64,000 bases of DNA from positions 1-64,000 of the forward strand of contig NZ_RHFG01000014.1 of assembly GCF_004745485.1 (NCBI RefSeq), in the 5' to 3' direction. Below are positions 50,361 through 59,654 of this stretch, piece by piece. The DNA is from Brevibacterium sp. S22. Lineage in GTDB: Bacteria; Actinomycetota; Actinomycetes; Actinomycetales; Brevibacteriaceae. The notes beneath the pieces were generated by a model. That model was not told where the DNA came from, ran no database searches, and saw only the letters and a program-made list of their open reading frames with translations. Every line of letters begins with the position of its first letter. Positions within the stretch are counted from its first letter, which is position 1. Made by a program: the position numbers and the translations under genes.

Positions 50361-53300
50361 GTGCCGAATGAGGACTTCGTCCACCTCCACGTCCACACCG
50401 AATACTCCATGTTGGACGGTGCGGCCCGGCTGGCCGATCTGATGGCGGCGACGAAGGCATCGGGGATGTCCGCGATCGCCACGACCGACCACGGATATCT
50501 GTTCGGAGCCTTCGACTTCTGGTCTCAGGCGACCGCCGCCGGAATCAAACCCATCATCGGCGTCGAAGCCTATGTCACCCCGGGCACCGACCGCCGCGAC
50601 AAGACACGCGTGAAGTGGCGCACCGACGAGTCACAGAAGAGCGACGACCTCTCCGGCGGTGGTCTCTACACACATATGACCCTGCTGTCGCGGAACAACA
50701 CGGGCATGCGGAACCTCTTCAAGGCATCGTCCTATGCCTCTCTCGACTCGGTGACCGCGAAATGGCCGCGGCTGGACCAGGATCTGCTCGAGACCTATTC
50801 CGACGGACTCATCGCCACCACCGGCTGCCCGTCGGGGGAGATCCAGGTGCGTCTGCGCCTTGGCCAGTACGAAGAGGCCAAGGCAGCGGCCGGGAAGTAC
50901 CGTGAGATCTTCGGTGCGGACAACTACTACGTCGAGCTCATGGACCACGGTCTCTCGATCGAGAAGCGAGTAACGAAGGACCTCATCCGGCTGTCGAAGG
51001 AGCTCGACATTCCGCTGGTGGCCACCAACGACCTCCACTACACGCATGAATCGGATGCGAAGGCGCACGAAGCGCTGCTGGCCATCCAATCCGGTTCCAA
51101 ACTCATCGAGCCCACCTATGATCAGGGCGGTTCGCGCTTCGCCTTCTCCGGCTCCGGCTACTACCTCAAAACGCCTGCGGAGATGCGGTCCCTGTTCAAA
51201 GAGTTCCCCGAAGCCTGCGACAACACTCTCGAGATCGCCGAGAAGTGCGAAGTCTCCTTCGACACCTCGGCGAACTATATGCCGAAGTTCCCGTGCCCTC
51301 CTGGCGAGGACGAGACCTCATGGCTGATCAAGGAGGTCGCGAAGGGCCTGGACTATCGGTACCCGGGCGGTGTTCCCGACGATGTCCGCAGACAGGCCGA
51401 CTACGAACTCGACATCATCATCTCGATGGGCTTCCCCGGCTACTTCCTCGTCGTCGCCGACTTCATCAACTGGTCGAAGGACAACGGCATCCGTGTCGGG
51501 CCCGGCCGTGGTTCGGGTGCCGGTTCGATGGTGGCCTACGCGATGCGCATCACCGACCTCGATCCGCTTCAGCACGGGCTGTTCTTCGAGCGCTTCCTCA
51601 ACCCGGACCGTGTGTCCATGCCCGACTTCGACGTGGACTTCGATGATCGTCGCCGCGGCGAGGTCATCGACTATGTGACCGAGAAGTACGGCGATGAGCG
51701 TGTGGCGATGATCGTCACGTACGGCACGATCAAAACGAAGATGGCGCTGAAGGACTCCGCCCGCGTGCTCGGCAAACCCTTCTCGATGGGTGAGCGGCTG
51801 ACGAAGGCGCTGCCGCCGGCGGAGATGGCCAAGGACATTCCGCTCAAGGACATCGAGGACCCGGAGTCCAAGCGCTATAAGGAAGCCGGCGAGTTCCGCG
51901 AATTCGTCGACACCGATCCGGAAGCCCGAGAGACCTTCGAGACCGCGAAGGGTCTGGAAGGTCTGAAGCGGCAGTGGGGTGTCCACGCCGCCGGCGTCAT
52001 CATGTCCTCGGACCCGATCATCGACGTCATTCCGATCATGCGTCGGTTCCAGGACGGTCAGGTCATCACGCAGTTCGACTATCCGACCTCTGAGGGCCTC
52101 GGGCTCATCAAGATGGACTTCCTGGGCCTGCGGAACCTCACGATCATCTCCGACGCGGTGGAGAACATCAAGGCCAACCGGGACTTCGACCTCGACCTCG
52201 AACATCTGACCCTCGACGACCAAGGTGCCTACGAGCTGCTGTCCCGTGGCGACACCCTCGGCGTGTTCCAGCTCGACGGCGGTGGCCTGCGTGCCCTGCT
52301 GCGACTGATGAAGCCCGACAACTTCGAAGACATCTCGGCGACCATTGCGCTCTACCGTCCGGGCCCGATGGGTGCCGATTCTCACACGAATTTCGCACTG
52401 CGCAAGAACGGTCTGCAGGAGGTCACCCCGATCCACGCGGAGCTCGAGGAGCCGCTCAAGGAGATCCTCGACACCACCTACGGTCTCATCATCTACCAGG
52501 AGCAGGTGATGGCGATCGCGCAGAAGGTCGCCGGCTACTCGCTCGGCCAGGCCGATATCCTCCGTCGTGCGATGGGCAAGAAGAAGAAGTCCGAGCTCGA
52601 CAAGCAGCAGGTCGGCTTCTTCGGCGGAATGAAGGAACGCGGCTATTCCGAGGCCGCAGCCCAAGCCCTGTGGGACATTCTGCTGCCGTTCTCGGACTAC
52701 GCGTTCAACAAAGCACACTCCGCCGCCTACGGACTCGTGTCCTACTGGACGGCCTTCCTCAAGGCCCACTACACGGCCGAATACATGGCGGCCCTGCTCA
52801 CCTCGGTCGGTGACAACAAAGACAAGCTCGCAATCTACCTCAACGAGTGTCGTCGGCTCGGCATCACCGTGCTGCCGCCGGACGTCAATGACTCGGCCCT
52901 GCACTTCACCCCGGTCGGCACCGATATCCGCTTCGGCATGGGCGCGGTCCGCAATGTCGGCGCCCATGTCGTCGAAGGCATCGTCGAAGCCCGCAAAGAG
53001 AAGGGCGCCTACACCTCGTTCACGGATTTCCTCGACAAGGTGCCCAGCCACGTATGCAACAAGCGCACGATCGAATCGCTCATCAAGGCCGGCGGCTTCG
53101 ACTCACTCGGGCACAGCCGTCGCTCCCTCGTCGAAGTCCACGAAGAGGCCGTGGACTCCGTCATCGGTGTCAAGCGGCAGGAGGCCAATGGACAGTTCGA
53201 TCTCTTCGCCGGGCTCGGCGGAGGAGACGACTCACCTGGATTCTCCGTGACCATCCCCGACCGTCCGGAGTGGGAGAAGAAGGAGAAACTGTCGTTCGAA

Positions 53301-53918
53301 CGCGACATGATCGGCCTCTACGTCTCCGACCACCCGCTCAACGGACTCGAAGGCGTCCTGGCCGCCGAATCCGAGGCCTCCATCGCCGAGGTGGTCGATC
53401 CGGAATCGCACCGACACGACGGATCCCAGGTCAAGGTCTGCGGAATGATCACGCAGGTCACACGGAAGGTGTCGAAGAACTCCGGACGTCCCTATGCGAT
53501 CGTGACCGTGGAGGACCTCGAAGCCGAGATCGAAGTGATGTTCTTCGGTGACACCTACGAACCCGTGGCGAGCCTGCTGGCGACCGACCTCGTGATCTCC
53601 CTGACCGGACGCATCCGCACCTCCGATGACCGTCCGACCTCACTGATGGCGATGTCGATGACGATTCCCGATGTCACCGACCCCAACGATCGCCCGCTCA
53701 ACCTGACCATGCCGATGGAGAAGGCGACCGAGGAGATGGCCACGAAGCTGCGACGGATCCTCGAATCCAACAAGGGTCAGACCGACGTCCACATCACCCT
53801 GTCCCAGCCGGGACGGCAGACGGTGATGCGTCTTGATCGGTCGATCCGGGTCGACCCGAACCCGAGCCTCTACGGAGACCTGAAGGCGCTGTTGGGCTCC
53901 CGCTGCCTCAGCGTCTGA
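50361..53918 (+). CDS. dnaE: DNA polymerase III subunit alpha
   Basis: A 1185-residue C-family replicative polymerase. The PHP domain opens with HLHVHTEYSMLDGA (about 8-21); the palm holds GPGRGSGAGSMVAYA and the catalytic Asp triad region MPDFDVDFDD (about 415-424); fingers include VFQLDGGG and YQEQVMAIAQ; then a tandem HhH, a beta-clamp-contact segment (NGQFDLF, about 950) and an OB fold (about 1010-1090). It matches DnaE1, the essential replicase, not the DnaE2 mutator. GTG start after GGAAGGCGG. Confidence 0.96.
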   Translation: MPNEDFVHLHVHTEYSMLDGAARLADLMAATKASGMSAIATTDHGYLFGAFDFWSQATAAGIKPIIGVEAYVTPGTDRRDKTRVKWRTDESQKSDDLSGGGLYTHMTLLSRNNTGMRNLFKASSYASLDSVTAKWPRLDQDLLETYSDGLIATTGCPSGEIQVRLRLGQYEEAKAAAGKYREIFGADNYYVELMDHGLSIEKRVTKDLIRLSKELDIPLVATNDLHYTHESDAKAHEALLAIQSGSKLIEPTYDQGGSRFAFSGSGYYLKTPAEMRSLFKEFPEACDNTLEIAEKCEVSFDTSANYMPKFPCPPGEDETSWLIKEVAKGLDYRYPGGVPDDVRRQADYELDIIISMGFPGYFLVVADFINWSKDNGIRVGPGRGSGAGSMVAYAMRITDLDPLQHGLFFERFLNPDRVSMPDFDVDFDDRRRGEVIDYVTEKYGDERVAMIVTYGTIKTKMALKDSARVLGKPFSMGERLTKALPPAEMAKDIPLKDIEDPESKRYKEAGEFREFVDTDPEARETFETAKGLEGLKRQWGVHAAGVIMSSDPIIDVIPIMRRFQDGQVITQFDYPTSEGLGLIKMDFLGLRNLTIISDAVENIKANRDFDLDLEHLTLDDQGAYELLSRGDTLGVFQLDGGGLRALLRLMKPDNFEDISATIALYRPGPMGADSHTNFALRKNGLQEVTPIHAELEEPLKEILDTTYGLIIYQEQVMAIAQKVAGYSLGQADILRRAMGKKKKSELDKQQVGFFGGMKERGYSEAAAQALWDILLPFSDYAFNKAHSAAYGLVSYWTAFLKAHYTAEYMAALLTSVGDNKDKLAIYLNECRRLGITVLPPDVNDSALHFTPVGTDIRFGMGAVRNVGAHVVEGIVEARKEKGAYTSFTDFLDKVPSHVCNKRTIESLIKAGGFDSLGHSRRSLVEVHEEAVDSVIGVKRQEANGQFDLFAGLGGGDDSPGFSVTIPDRPEWEKKEKLSFERDMIGLYVSDHPLNGLEGVLAAESEASIAEVVDPESHRHDGSQVKVCGMITQVTRKVSKNSGRPYAIVTVEDLEAEIEVMFFGDTYEPVASLLATDLVISLTGRIRTSDDRPTSLMAMSMTIPDVTDPNDRPLNLTMPMEKATEEMATKLRRILESNKGQTDVHITLSQPGRQTVMRLDRSIRVDPNPSLYGDLKALLGSRCLSV

Positions 53919-53990
53919 GTCTCAGCTGCATCCCCGCTCACATCTGCTGAGCGGCTGCAGGCAGCGTCTCGCGCAGGCTGTTTCGGTACA

Positions 53991-54038
53991 CCCTTCTCTG
54001 AACCGCCCACGTTCTTCGGTGAGCAGTTGAGAGAAGGG
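53991..54038 (+). other. Structured element between dnaE and hisD
   Basis: CCCTTCTCT (53991-53999) is complementary to AGAGAAGGG (54030-54038). Outside it GGT pairs with ACC after a 3-base internal loop, and inside ACCG pairs with CGGT. It may be the dnaE terminator, or a leader structure if transcripts enter hisD from upstream. The rest of the 53919-54108 gap shows nothing else. Confidence 0.4.
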
Positions 54039-54108
54039 CACACCGTTTCGCTGATCGTGCCGTTCGTCCGCACTTCGGGCCGGAAGCCTCCGGTGTTGCT
54101 GCGGAGAC

Positions 54109-54114
54109 TAGAAT
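54109..54114 (+). promoter_or_regulatory. -10 box of a probable leaderless hisD mRNA
   Basis: TAGAAT, 7 bases, then GTG at 54122. If correct, the his transcript has no leader, so leader-peptide attenuation is excluded for this promoter. Confidence 0.5.
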
Positions 54115-54121
54115 GGTGCGG

Positions 54122-55423
54122 GTGAACATTCTGGACTTCCGTGGTGAGACCCTCAACAAGCGATTTCTGGCACAGAAGCTGCCGCGAGCCGCCGAGACCC
54201 ATGCCGATATCGAACGTCGCGTCGCCGAACTGCTCGACACCGTCGCCGCCGACGGAGCGGCCGCGGTGAAGGACTTCACCGAACGCTTCGACGGAGTGCG
54301 GCCCGAGGCGCTGCGCGTACCTGAATCGGCGCTGGCCGAAGCCGCGGCCGAACTCGATCCCACGGTCAAGTCCGCGCTCGTCGAATCCATCGCTCGGGCC
54401 CGGCAGGTCGCCGCCGACCAGCGCCCCGCCGATGTCCGCACTCAGCTGGCCTCCGGTGCCTTCGTCACCACCCGCCACCTGCCGGTCGAACGCGTCGGAC
54501 TCTATGTGCCGGGCGGACTGGCCGTGTATCCTTCGACGGTGATCATGAACGTCGTCCCGGCGCAGACAGCCGGTGCGCACTCACTGGCGATCGCCAGCCC
54601 GCCCCAGAGCAGCGGTCTGCCGCACCCGACAGTGCTCGCCACCGCACACATCCTCGGCGTGGGCGAAGTCTGGGCGATGGGCGGAGCACAGGCAATCGGC
54701 GCCATGGCTTTCGGCTTCGACGACGGAGAGGAACTCGAACCCGTCGACCTCATCACCGGCCCCGGAAACGCCTACGTGGCTGCGGCGAAGTCCCTCGTCC
54801 GCTCCCGCGTCGGCATCGACGCGGTCGCCGGGCCTACGGAGATCATCATCCTCGCCGACGACCAGGCCGATCCGCGCTTCGTCGCCGCCGATCTCATCAG
54901 CCAGGCCGAACACGATGAACTGGCCGCCTCGGTGCTGGTCACGAACTCTCCCGAACTCGCCGAGGCGGTGCAGCGGGAGCTGGATGTGCAGGTGCCGTCA
55001 GCGCAGCACACCGAACGGATCTCCACGGCTCTGGCCGGAAGACAGTCGGCGATCGTGATCGTCGACGACCTCGACGCCGGGATCACCGTGGTCAACGGCT
55101 ATGCCGGTGAGCACGTCGAGGTCCACACAGCCGATGCCGCAGCGGTCGCGGCACGGATCACGAACGGGGGAGCGATCTTCCTCGGCGATTGGGCACCGGT
55201 GTCACTGGGTGACTACTGTGCCGGGTCGAACCATGTGCTGCCCACGATGGGCACCGCCGCTCACGGTTCGGGTCTGGGCGTGCACTCATTCATCAAGGTC
55301 AGCCAGGTCATCGACTATGACCGGGAGGCCCTGTCCGAGGTGGCCGAACACATCGGCGTCCTCGCCTCCAGCGAACAGCTGCCGGCCCACGGCCGAGCTG
55401 TCGACATCAGGTTCGAGGAGTAG
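54122..55423 (+). CDS. hisD: Histidinol dehydrogenase
   Basis: A 433-residue Zn-dependent enzyme that oxidises L-histidinol to L-histidine in two NAD+ steps. [55 protein letters not shown] (catalytic Glu/His region) and the Zn-binding [20 protein letters not shown] are visible. I chose the GTG at 54122 (leaderless geometry) over an ATG at 54113, which overlaps the -10. The other his genes are not in this window; nrdR begins 2 bases after the stop. Confidence 0.94.
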   Translation: MNILDFRGETLNKRFLAQKLPRAAETHADIERRVAELLDTVAADGAAAVKDFTERFDGVRPEALRVPESALAEAAAELDPTVKSALVESIARARQVAADQRPADVRTQLASGAFVTTRHLPVERVGLYVPGGLAVYPSTVIMNVVPAQTAGAHSLAIASPPQSSGLPHPTVLATAHILGVGEVWAMGGAQAIGAMAFGFDDGEELEPVDLITGPGNAYVAAAKSLVRSRVGIDAVAGPTEIIILADDQADPRFVAADLISQAEHDELAASVLVTNSPELAEAVQRELDVQVPSAQHTERISTALAGRQSAIVIVDDLDAGITVVNGYAGEHVEVHTADAAAVAARITNGGAIFLGDWAPVSLGDYCAGSNHVLPTMGTAAHGSGLGVHSFIKVSQVIDYDREALSEVAEHIGVLASSEQLPAHGRAVDIRFEE

Positions 55424-55425
55424 AT

Positions 55426-55923
55426 ATGCGTTGTCCGTTCTGCCGTGAGTCCGATTCGCGAGTCGTCGATTCGAGGACCAGTGAAGACGGCGCCGCTATC
55501 CGCCGGCGCAGACAATGCCGTCACTGCGGCCGCCGCTTCACCACGATGGAGGCCACGAGCCTGTCGGTGATCAAACGTTCCGGAGTCACCGAGGAGTTCT
55601 CCCGGCAGAAGATCATGTCGGGTGTGCGCAAAGCCTGCCAGGGACGCCCGGTCAGCGACGATGATCTCGCGAAGCTCGCGCAGCGGGTGGAGGAGAACAT
55701 CCGGTCGCGCGGAATCGCCGAGATCGACGCCGACGAAGTCGGTCTGTCGATTCTCGAACCGCTGCGTGAACTCGACCAGGTGGCCTATCTGCGCTTCGCC
55801 AGCGTATACCAGGGATTCGACTCGCTCGAAGACTTCGAGGCCGCGATCGATTCGCTGCGTGCCGATGCGCTGCTGCAGTCCGGTCAGACCCGCGAACCCA
55901 CCCCCGAAGACTTCGCCGACTGA
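55426..55923 (+). CDS. nrdR: Transcriptional repressor NrdR
   Basis: A 165-residue Zn-ribbon and ATP-cone protein that represses ribonucleotide reductase genes in response to ATP/dATP. Zn ligands are MRCPFC and [13 protein letters not shown] follows the family pattern; the ATP-cone (about 46-136) contains [16 protein letters not shown]. No nrd gene and no clear NrdR box is in the window. It is co-transcribed with hisD. Confidence 0.96.
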   Translation: MRCPFCRESDSRVVDSRTSEDGAAIRRRRQCRHCGRRFTTMEATSLSVIKRSGVTEEFSRQKIMSGVRKACQGRPVSDDDLAKLAQRVEENIRSRGIAEIDADEVGLSILEPLRELDQVAYLRFASVYQGFDSLEDFEAAIDSLRADALLQSGQTREPTPEDFAD

Positions 55924-56017
55924 GCGTATCGGAGCGTCCGTGTGACCGGATTCTGAGACCGCTGAGATTTCCGTCAGAAATCTTCGTCTCGAGTACCGGC
56001 GTACAGAAATAGTTGTG

Positions 56018-56090
56018 TAGTATTGAACGTGCGCGCTTCGGCGCGCGGCCGCTTGCGGTTCGGAGGGGAAGCCGAACCCAAGCGGCCTTT
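56018..56090 (+). ncRNA. Candidate short transcript: -10 box, UUCG hairpin, terminator
   Basis: TAGTAT at 56018-56023 could be a -10. About 7 bases later comes a perfect hairpin GCGCGC-TTCG-GCGCGC (56031-56046), followed at once by a larger hairpin, GGCCGCTTG-C-GGTTCGG (56047-56063) against CCGAACC-CAAGCGGCC (56072-56087), and TTT. This could be a ~60-base RNA, or merely the nrdR terminator region. There is no good -35. Confidence 0.25.
56047..56090 (+). terminator. Terminator downstream of nrdR
   Basis: A 9-bp outer stem and 7-bp inner stem separated by one bulged C, loop AGGGGAAG, then TTT. It is 124 bases beyond the nrdR stop. Confidence 0.65.
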
Positions 56091-56121
56091 CACATTCACC
56101 CCACGGCCAAGATTCCCACCC

Positions 56122-56183
56122 TTGCTACCTGACGGCGGCTCTGCAACCTCGCGCAAGGTTGCAGAGCCGCCGTCAGGTAGCAA
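56122..56183. terminator. Perfect 28-bp inverted repeat beside the helD stop
   Basis: Bases 56122-56149 are exactly complementary to 56156-56183, with a 6-base CGCGCA loop. It lies 15 bases after the stop of the minus-strand helD gene and probably ends its transcript; a repetitive extragenic palindrome is the alternative. Confidence 0.7.
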
Positions 56184-56197
56184 TTTGGGAGGGGCGG

Positions 56198-58429
56198 TCA
56201 GCCGGCCCGGCGGACCGCCTCGGCGGAGAAGAGTTCGGTCAGCTCCGTGGACATGGAAGCCAGGACGCGCAGTCGTTCCGTCGTTCGTGTCAGCGCCACA
56301 TAGAGACCTCCGACGCCTGCCTCGCTGTCCGCCGGGGCGATGCGGCCGGGTTCGACGATGATCACCGAATCGAACTCAAGGCCTTTGGCCTGCTGAGGGG
56401 TGATGAGGGCGATCTGATGGTCCAAACCCGTGACCGAGCGTCCGAAGTCAAAGTCCACGATCACCTCGGCGATGGGCTCGATGAGCTCCTCATCAGCGAT
56501 GACAGCGATCTTCCCACCTTCGGCGGCGGAGACCTCGGCCGCAGCCGCCGCAGGGAGGGCAGCCAACATCTCCGACTCGTCTGCGAAGGAATCCAGCTGC
56601 GGATCCGAACCTCCCTGGCGCACCGACTCGACGAGTTCGAGCTGAGGGAAATGCCGATGCAGGTACCGGTTGGCCAGATCCATCACCGACTGCGGGGTGC
56701 GGTAGGAGACCGTGAGCACCTGAAGGGCGAAACGGTCCCCGACGAACTCGGACAGGATCGACGACCAGGTGCGGGCACTGTCGACCTGCGAGGACTGGGC
56801 GAGGTCGCCGACGACGGTGGCCGACTTCGACGGCACACGGCGGAAGAGGACCCGCCACTGCATGGCAGAGAGCTCCTGCGCCTCGTCGACGACGAGGTGG
56901 CCGTACGTCCACTCCCGGTCCTCGAGGGCGCGTTCGGCCAGGGTCATCGCCGGTCCCTGCTCCTCCCAGCGGGACGCGAGCATCTCGGCCGAGACCATTC
57001 CGCCGGTCTCGGTCATATCGACGACGGCTTCGGCGTATTCGCGGGCCGAATCGTCCCGGGCCTGGGTCTGCTGCGGAGCGGAGCCGAGAAGCTCGGCCAG
57101 CTCATCGAGCAGCGGCACATCCTCGACCGTGAACTCATCGCGACCCTGCTCGAGCAGAATCGTCTGCTCGGCCGGGCTGAGGAGCCTGCGCGCGGCGGCC
57201 TGAAGCTTGTGCGGTCTGCCCAGAAGGGCCCGCAGGGCCGCGCCGGGGGCGATGGGGAACCAAGCGAGGTTGAGGGCGCGACGGACGTCGATTGAAGAGC
57301 GCAGATCCTCGAGCAGCTCGGGCAGCCGGTCTCCGGCCGAATCCATTCCCATCTCCCGGGCAAGATCCTCGGCGAGGGTCTTCAACAGCCCGGTGACGAA
57401 GCCGGTGCGAGCGGCATTGTGGGGATCTCCGCTGCGACGGGCCCGATCGCGCGCGGACTGGACGTCGCGGCGACGCAGCACGATCGTGTGCGAACGCACC
57501 CGCATCTCGACGTCGTGGTCTGGGATGCGCTGGTAGTTCGCAACGTGGTTCTTCAGCACTCGGGCCATGACGGAGCGGCCCTTGATCTCGGCGACGGCCG
57601 GTGCATCGGTGGCATCCGTCTCGAGTCCGGGGTAGAGCTGGCCCGGGGTGAGCAGGACGGCCCCGGTCTCGCCGAGGCTGGGCAGGACCTTCTCGATGTA
57701 CTTGAGGAACACCGTCGACGGGCCGACGAGGAGGACGCCCGATTTCGCGATGCGCTCCCGGTGTCGGTAGAGCAGGAATGCGGCACGGTGGAGGGCGACC
57801 GCGGTCTTGCCGGTGCCTGGTCCGCCCTGGACGACGAGGACGCCGGAGAGCGGACGGCGGATGATCGCGTCCTGTTCGGCCTGGATGGTTGCGACGATAT
57901 CGCCCATCCGACCGGTGCGGTGAGTCGTCAGCGCGGCGAGCAGAGCGCCCTCGCCCTGCAGGTTCGACCGCTGAGCATCGTCGAGCGCGTCGATGTCGAG
58001 CACATCGTCTTCGATGCCGGTGACCAACCGGTTCGCGGTGACGAGGTGACGGCGACGGGCGATCCCATCGGGATTGGCGGCAGTCGACTGGTAGAAGCGC
58101 TCGGCGGCAGGGGCTCTCCAATCGATGAGGATCTGCTGTCGCTGTTCGTCGGTGAGTCCGATGCGACCGATATACGTGGGGGCGTCTTCGTCGACGATGT
58201 CGAGACGACCGAAGCACAGTCCCTCCTCGGCGCTGTCGAGGCGGATGAGCTGATCTTCGTACAGTGTGGCGAAGGCATCGCGTTCGGTGCGATGCTGATG
58301 ATTGCCTCCGACCTCGGAGATCCTCACCGTGCCCAGGCGGGCCGTCGCCTCCTCTCGGAGCTCATCGAGGCGGGCATAGAGCTCGTCGAGCTTGGTCTGC
58401 TCAACACGAATTTCTGAAGTTTCGGTCAT
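56198..58429 (-). CDS. helD: HelD-like superfamily 1 helicase / RNA polymerase recycling factor
   Basis: A 743-residue UvrD/Rep-like SF1 protein. An N-terminal coiled coil (about 5-50) is followed by Walker A VVQGGPGTGKTAVALHRAAF (about 205-224), a large non-helicase insertion (about 290-470), Walker B HLVVDEAQELSAMQW, GDLAQSSQ and a C-terminal motif VAL.RT. The layout fits actinobacterial HelD, which removes stalled RNA polymerase from DNA; the related HelR also displaces rifamycins. I chose the ATG at 58429 behind AGAAGG, not the ATG at 58450, which overlaps a CATAAT box. No rifamycin-associated element was recognised upstream. Confidence 0.85.
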   Translation of the reverse strand: MTETSEIRVEQTKLDELYARLDELREEATARLGTVRISEVGGNHQHRTERDAFATLYEDQLIRLDSAEEGLCFGRLDIVDEDAPTYIGRIGLTDEQRQQILIDWRAPAAERFYQSTAANPDGIARRRHLVTANRLVTGIEDDVLDIDALDDAQRSNLQGEGALLAALTTHRTGRMGDIVATIQAEQDAIIRRPLSGVLVVQGGPGTGKTAVALHRAAFLLYRHRERIAKSGVLLVGPSTVFLKYIEKVLPSLGETGAVLLTPGQLYPGLETDATDAPAVAEIKGRSVMARVLKNHVANYQRIPDHDVEMRVRSHTIVLRRRDVQSARDRARRSGDPHNAARTGFVTGLLKTLAEDLAREMGMDSAGDRLPELLEDLRSSIDVRRALNLAWFPIAPGAALRALLGRPHKLQAAARRLLSPAEQTILLEQGRDEFTVEDVPLLDELAELLGSAPQQTQARDDSAREYAEAVVDMTETGGMVSAEMLASRWEEQGPAMTLAERALEDREWTYGHLVVDEAQELSAMQWRVLFRRVPSKSATVVGDLAQSSQVDSARTWSSILSEFVGDRFALQVLTVSYRTPQSVMDLANRYLHRHFPQLELVESVRQGGSDPQLDSFADESEMLAALPAAAAAEVSAAEGGKIAVIADEELIEPIAEVIVDFDFGRSVTGLDHQIALITPQQAKGLEFDSVIIVEPGRIAPADSEAGVGGLYVALTRTTERLRVLASMSTELTELFSAEAVRRAG

Positions 58430-58601
58430 CTCACCTTCTTGGGTCGGCATTCAATTATGCCGAACTTTCCCCGGCGTCTGTAGTCGCAACGTCATTTCGC
58501 ACCGGGGCGTACCTCACATTCGCACTGCGGGCGCACCAGCATCTCCACCTGGGACAGGCAGGCGCGGTTGTCTCAGACCAGGGCGCAGGCAGGCGCGGGA
58601 A

Positions 58602-59393
58602 TCAGAGACCGAGGCGGGAGCGCAGGCCGGCTCCGGCCAGGAATGTCGCAGAAGAGGCGGCGGTGCGCAGACTGCGGTCGAGACCGGCGATATCCGGCGG
58701 AGTATTGGATGCGAGGACGACGACGTTGCCGCGTCGACGTCCTTTGAGGATCGCCGGTTCCGTCGCTGCCGCCAGGTGTGCGAAGTGTTCGCCGAGGCCG
58801 CGCAGCTCGGACCGGAGGATGTGGTGGTCACCGCTGTCGGGGACGTTGGCGATATAGATGCCGGAGTCCTTGACCGCCTCGGCGCAGGAGGCGAAGAACT
58901 CAGCTGTCTGCAGGGACGACGGGACCGAGTCGTGATCGAAGGCGTCCCGGACGAGGACGTCGAGGGCATCGGGCCGGAACTTCCCGATCTCCACAGCACC
59001 GTCACCGGCACGCAGAGCCAGGGCGGGGGAGCGGGGCAGGTCGAACCACTCGCGCGCGAAGTCGAGCAGCTTGGCGTCGATGTCGATCGCCGTCTGCTTC
59101 GACCCGGGCCGTGCCGAATCGAGGGCCCGAGCCAGAGCACAGCCGGCGGCACCGATATGGGCGGCCCGCAGCGATCCGGCGGGGAGTTCGACGTCGATGA
59201 TCCGACGCATCCAATCCAGGTACTCGAAGTCCAATCGCTGCGGATCACTGAGAGTGATCGATGAGGAGGGGACCCCATTGACATGGAGGACGTAGGAATC
59301 GGCCTCACCGTCGAGCTTCTCCAACCGGGCCTCGCCCGTCGAGATGTCGACCACTTGAGAACCAGGAGCTGTGTATATCCGTCTCTTCGCCAC
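58602..59393 (-). CDS. Spermidine-synthase-fold SAM-dependent protein
   Basis: A 263-residue protein with an N-terminal beta domain (VLHVNGVPSSSITLSDPQRLDFEYLDWM) typical of the spermidine synthase family, then a Rossmann core (AAHIGAAGCALARAL, AIDIDAKLLDFAREWFDLP, VLVRDAFDHDSVP). The family's catalytic Asp-x-x-Asp in the loop is not retained in usual form, and actinobacterial members generally are methyltransferase-like proteins of unknown function. GTG start, GAGGG just before it, which is too close for normal use; the start is uncertain. Divergent from the DUF4192 gene. Confidence 0.75.
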   Translation of the reverse strand: MAKRRIYTAPGSQVVDISTGEARLEKLDGEADSYVLHVNGVPSSSITLSDPQRLDFEYLDWMRRIIDVELPAGSLRAAHIGAAGCALARALDSARPGSKQTAIDIDAKLLDFAREWFDLPRSPALALRAGDGAVEIGKFRPDALDVLVRDAFDHDSVPSSLQTAEFFASCAEAVKDSGIYIANVPDSGDHHILRSELRGLGEHFAHLAAATEPAILKGRRRGNVVVLASNTPPDIAGLDRSLRTAASSATFLAGAGLRSRLGL

Positions 59394-59654
59394 CCCTCAC
59401 TTGTATGTCAGCGAGGGCCTGGAGGCAATTCGGCCCTGATTGACGTGGGGAGGACGATCACGACTCGCCCATCAGTGCGCTGTGGACCAGTTCGGGTCGT
59501 CCACAGGCGAAGAGCGGGCTCTGGAGGAATCGGCTCGGTATCGGCTGGAGTGGAAAACCACCGCCGCCGCAGGCGCCATCCCAAGCACGGGAACAGCTCC
59601 AGCCGTCACGATGCACCGCGACCAACACGCTCCACCCCGACCAAGGAGGACACA

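Noticed and set aside
51318-53051. 577-codon minus-strand open frame inside dnaE
   Set aside because: Fully antisense to conserved polymerase core, with no ribosome site; a shadow frame.
53985-54121. T-box or His leader-peptide attenuator before hisD
   Set aside because: No T-box consensus and no His-codon-rich short frame; the promoter geometry suggests a leaderless mRNA.
58430-58600. Rifamycin-associated element upstream of helD
   Set aside because: The gap holds a CATAAT box and GC-rich words, but I could not find the long inverted repeat expected for that element.
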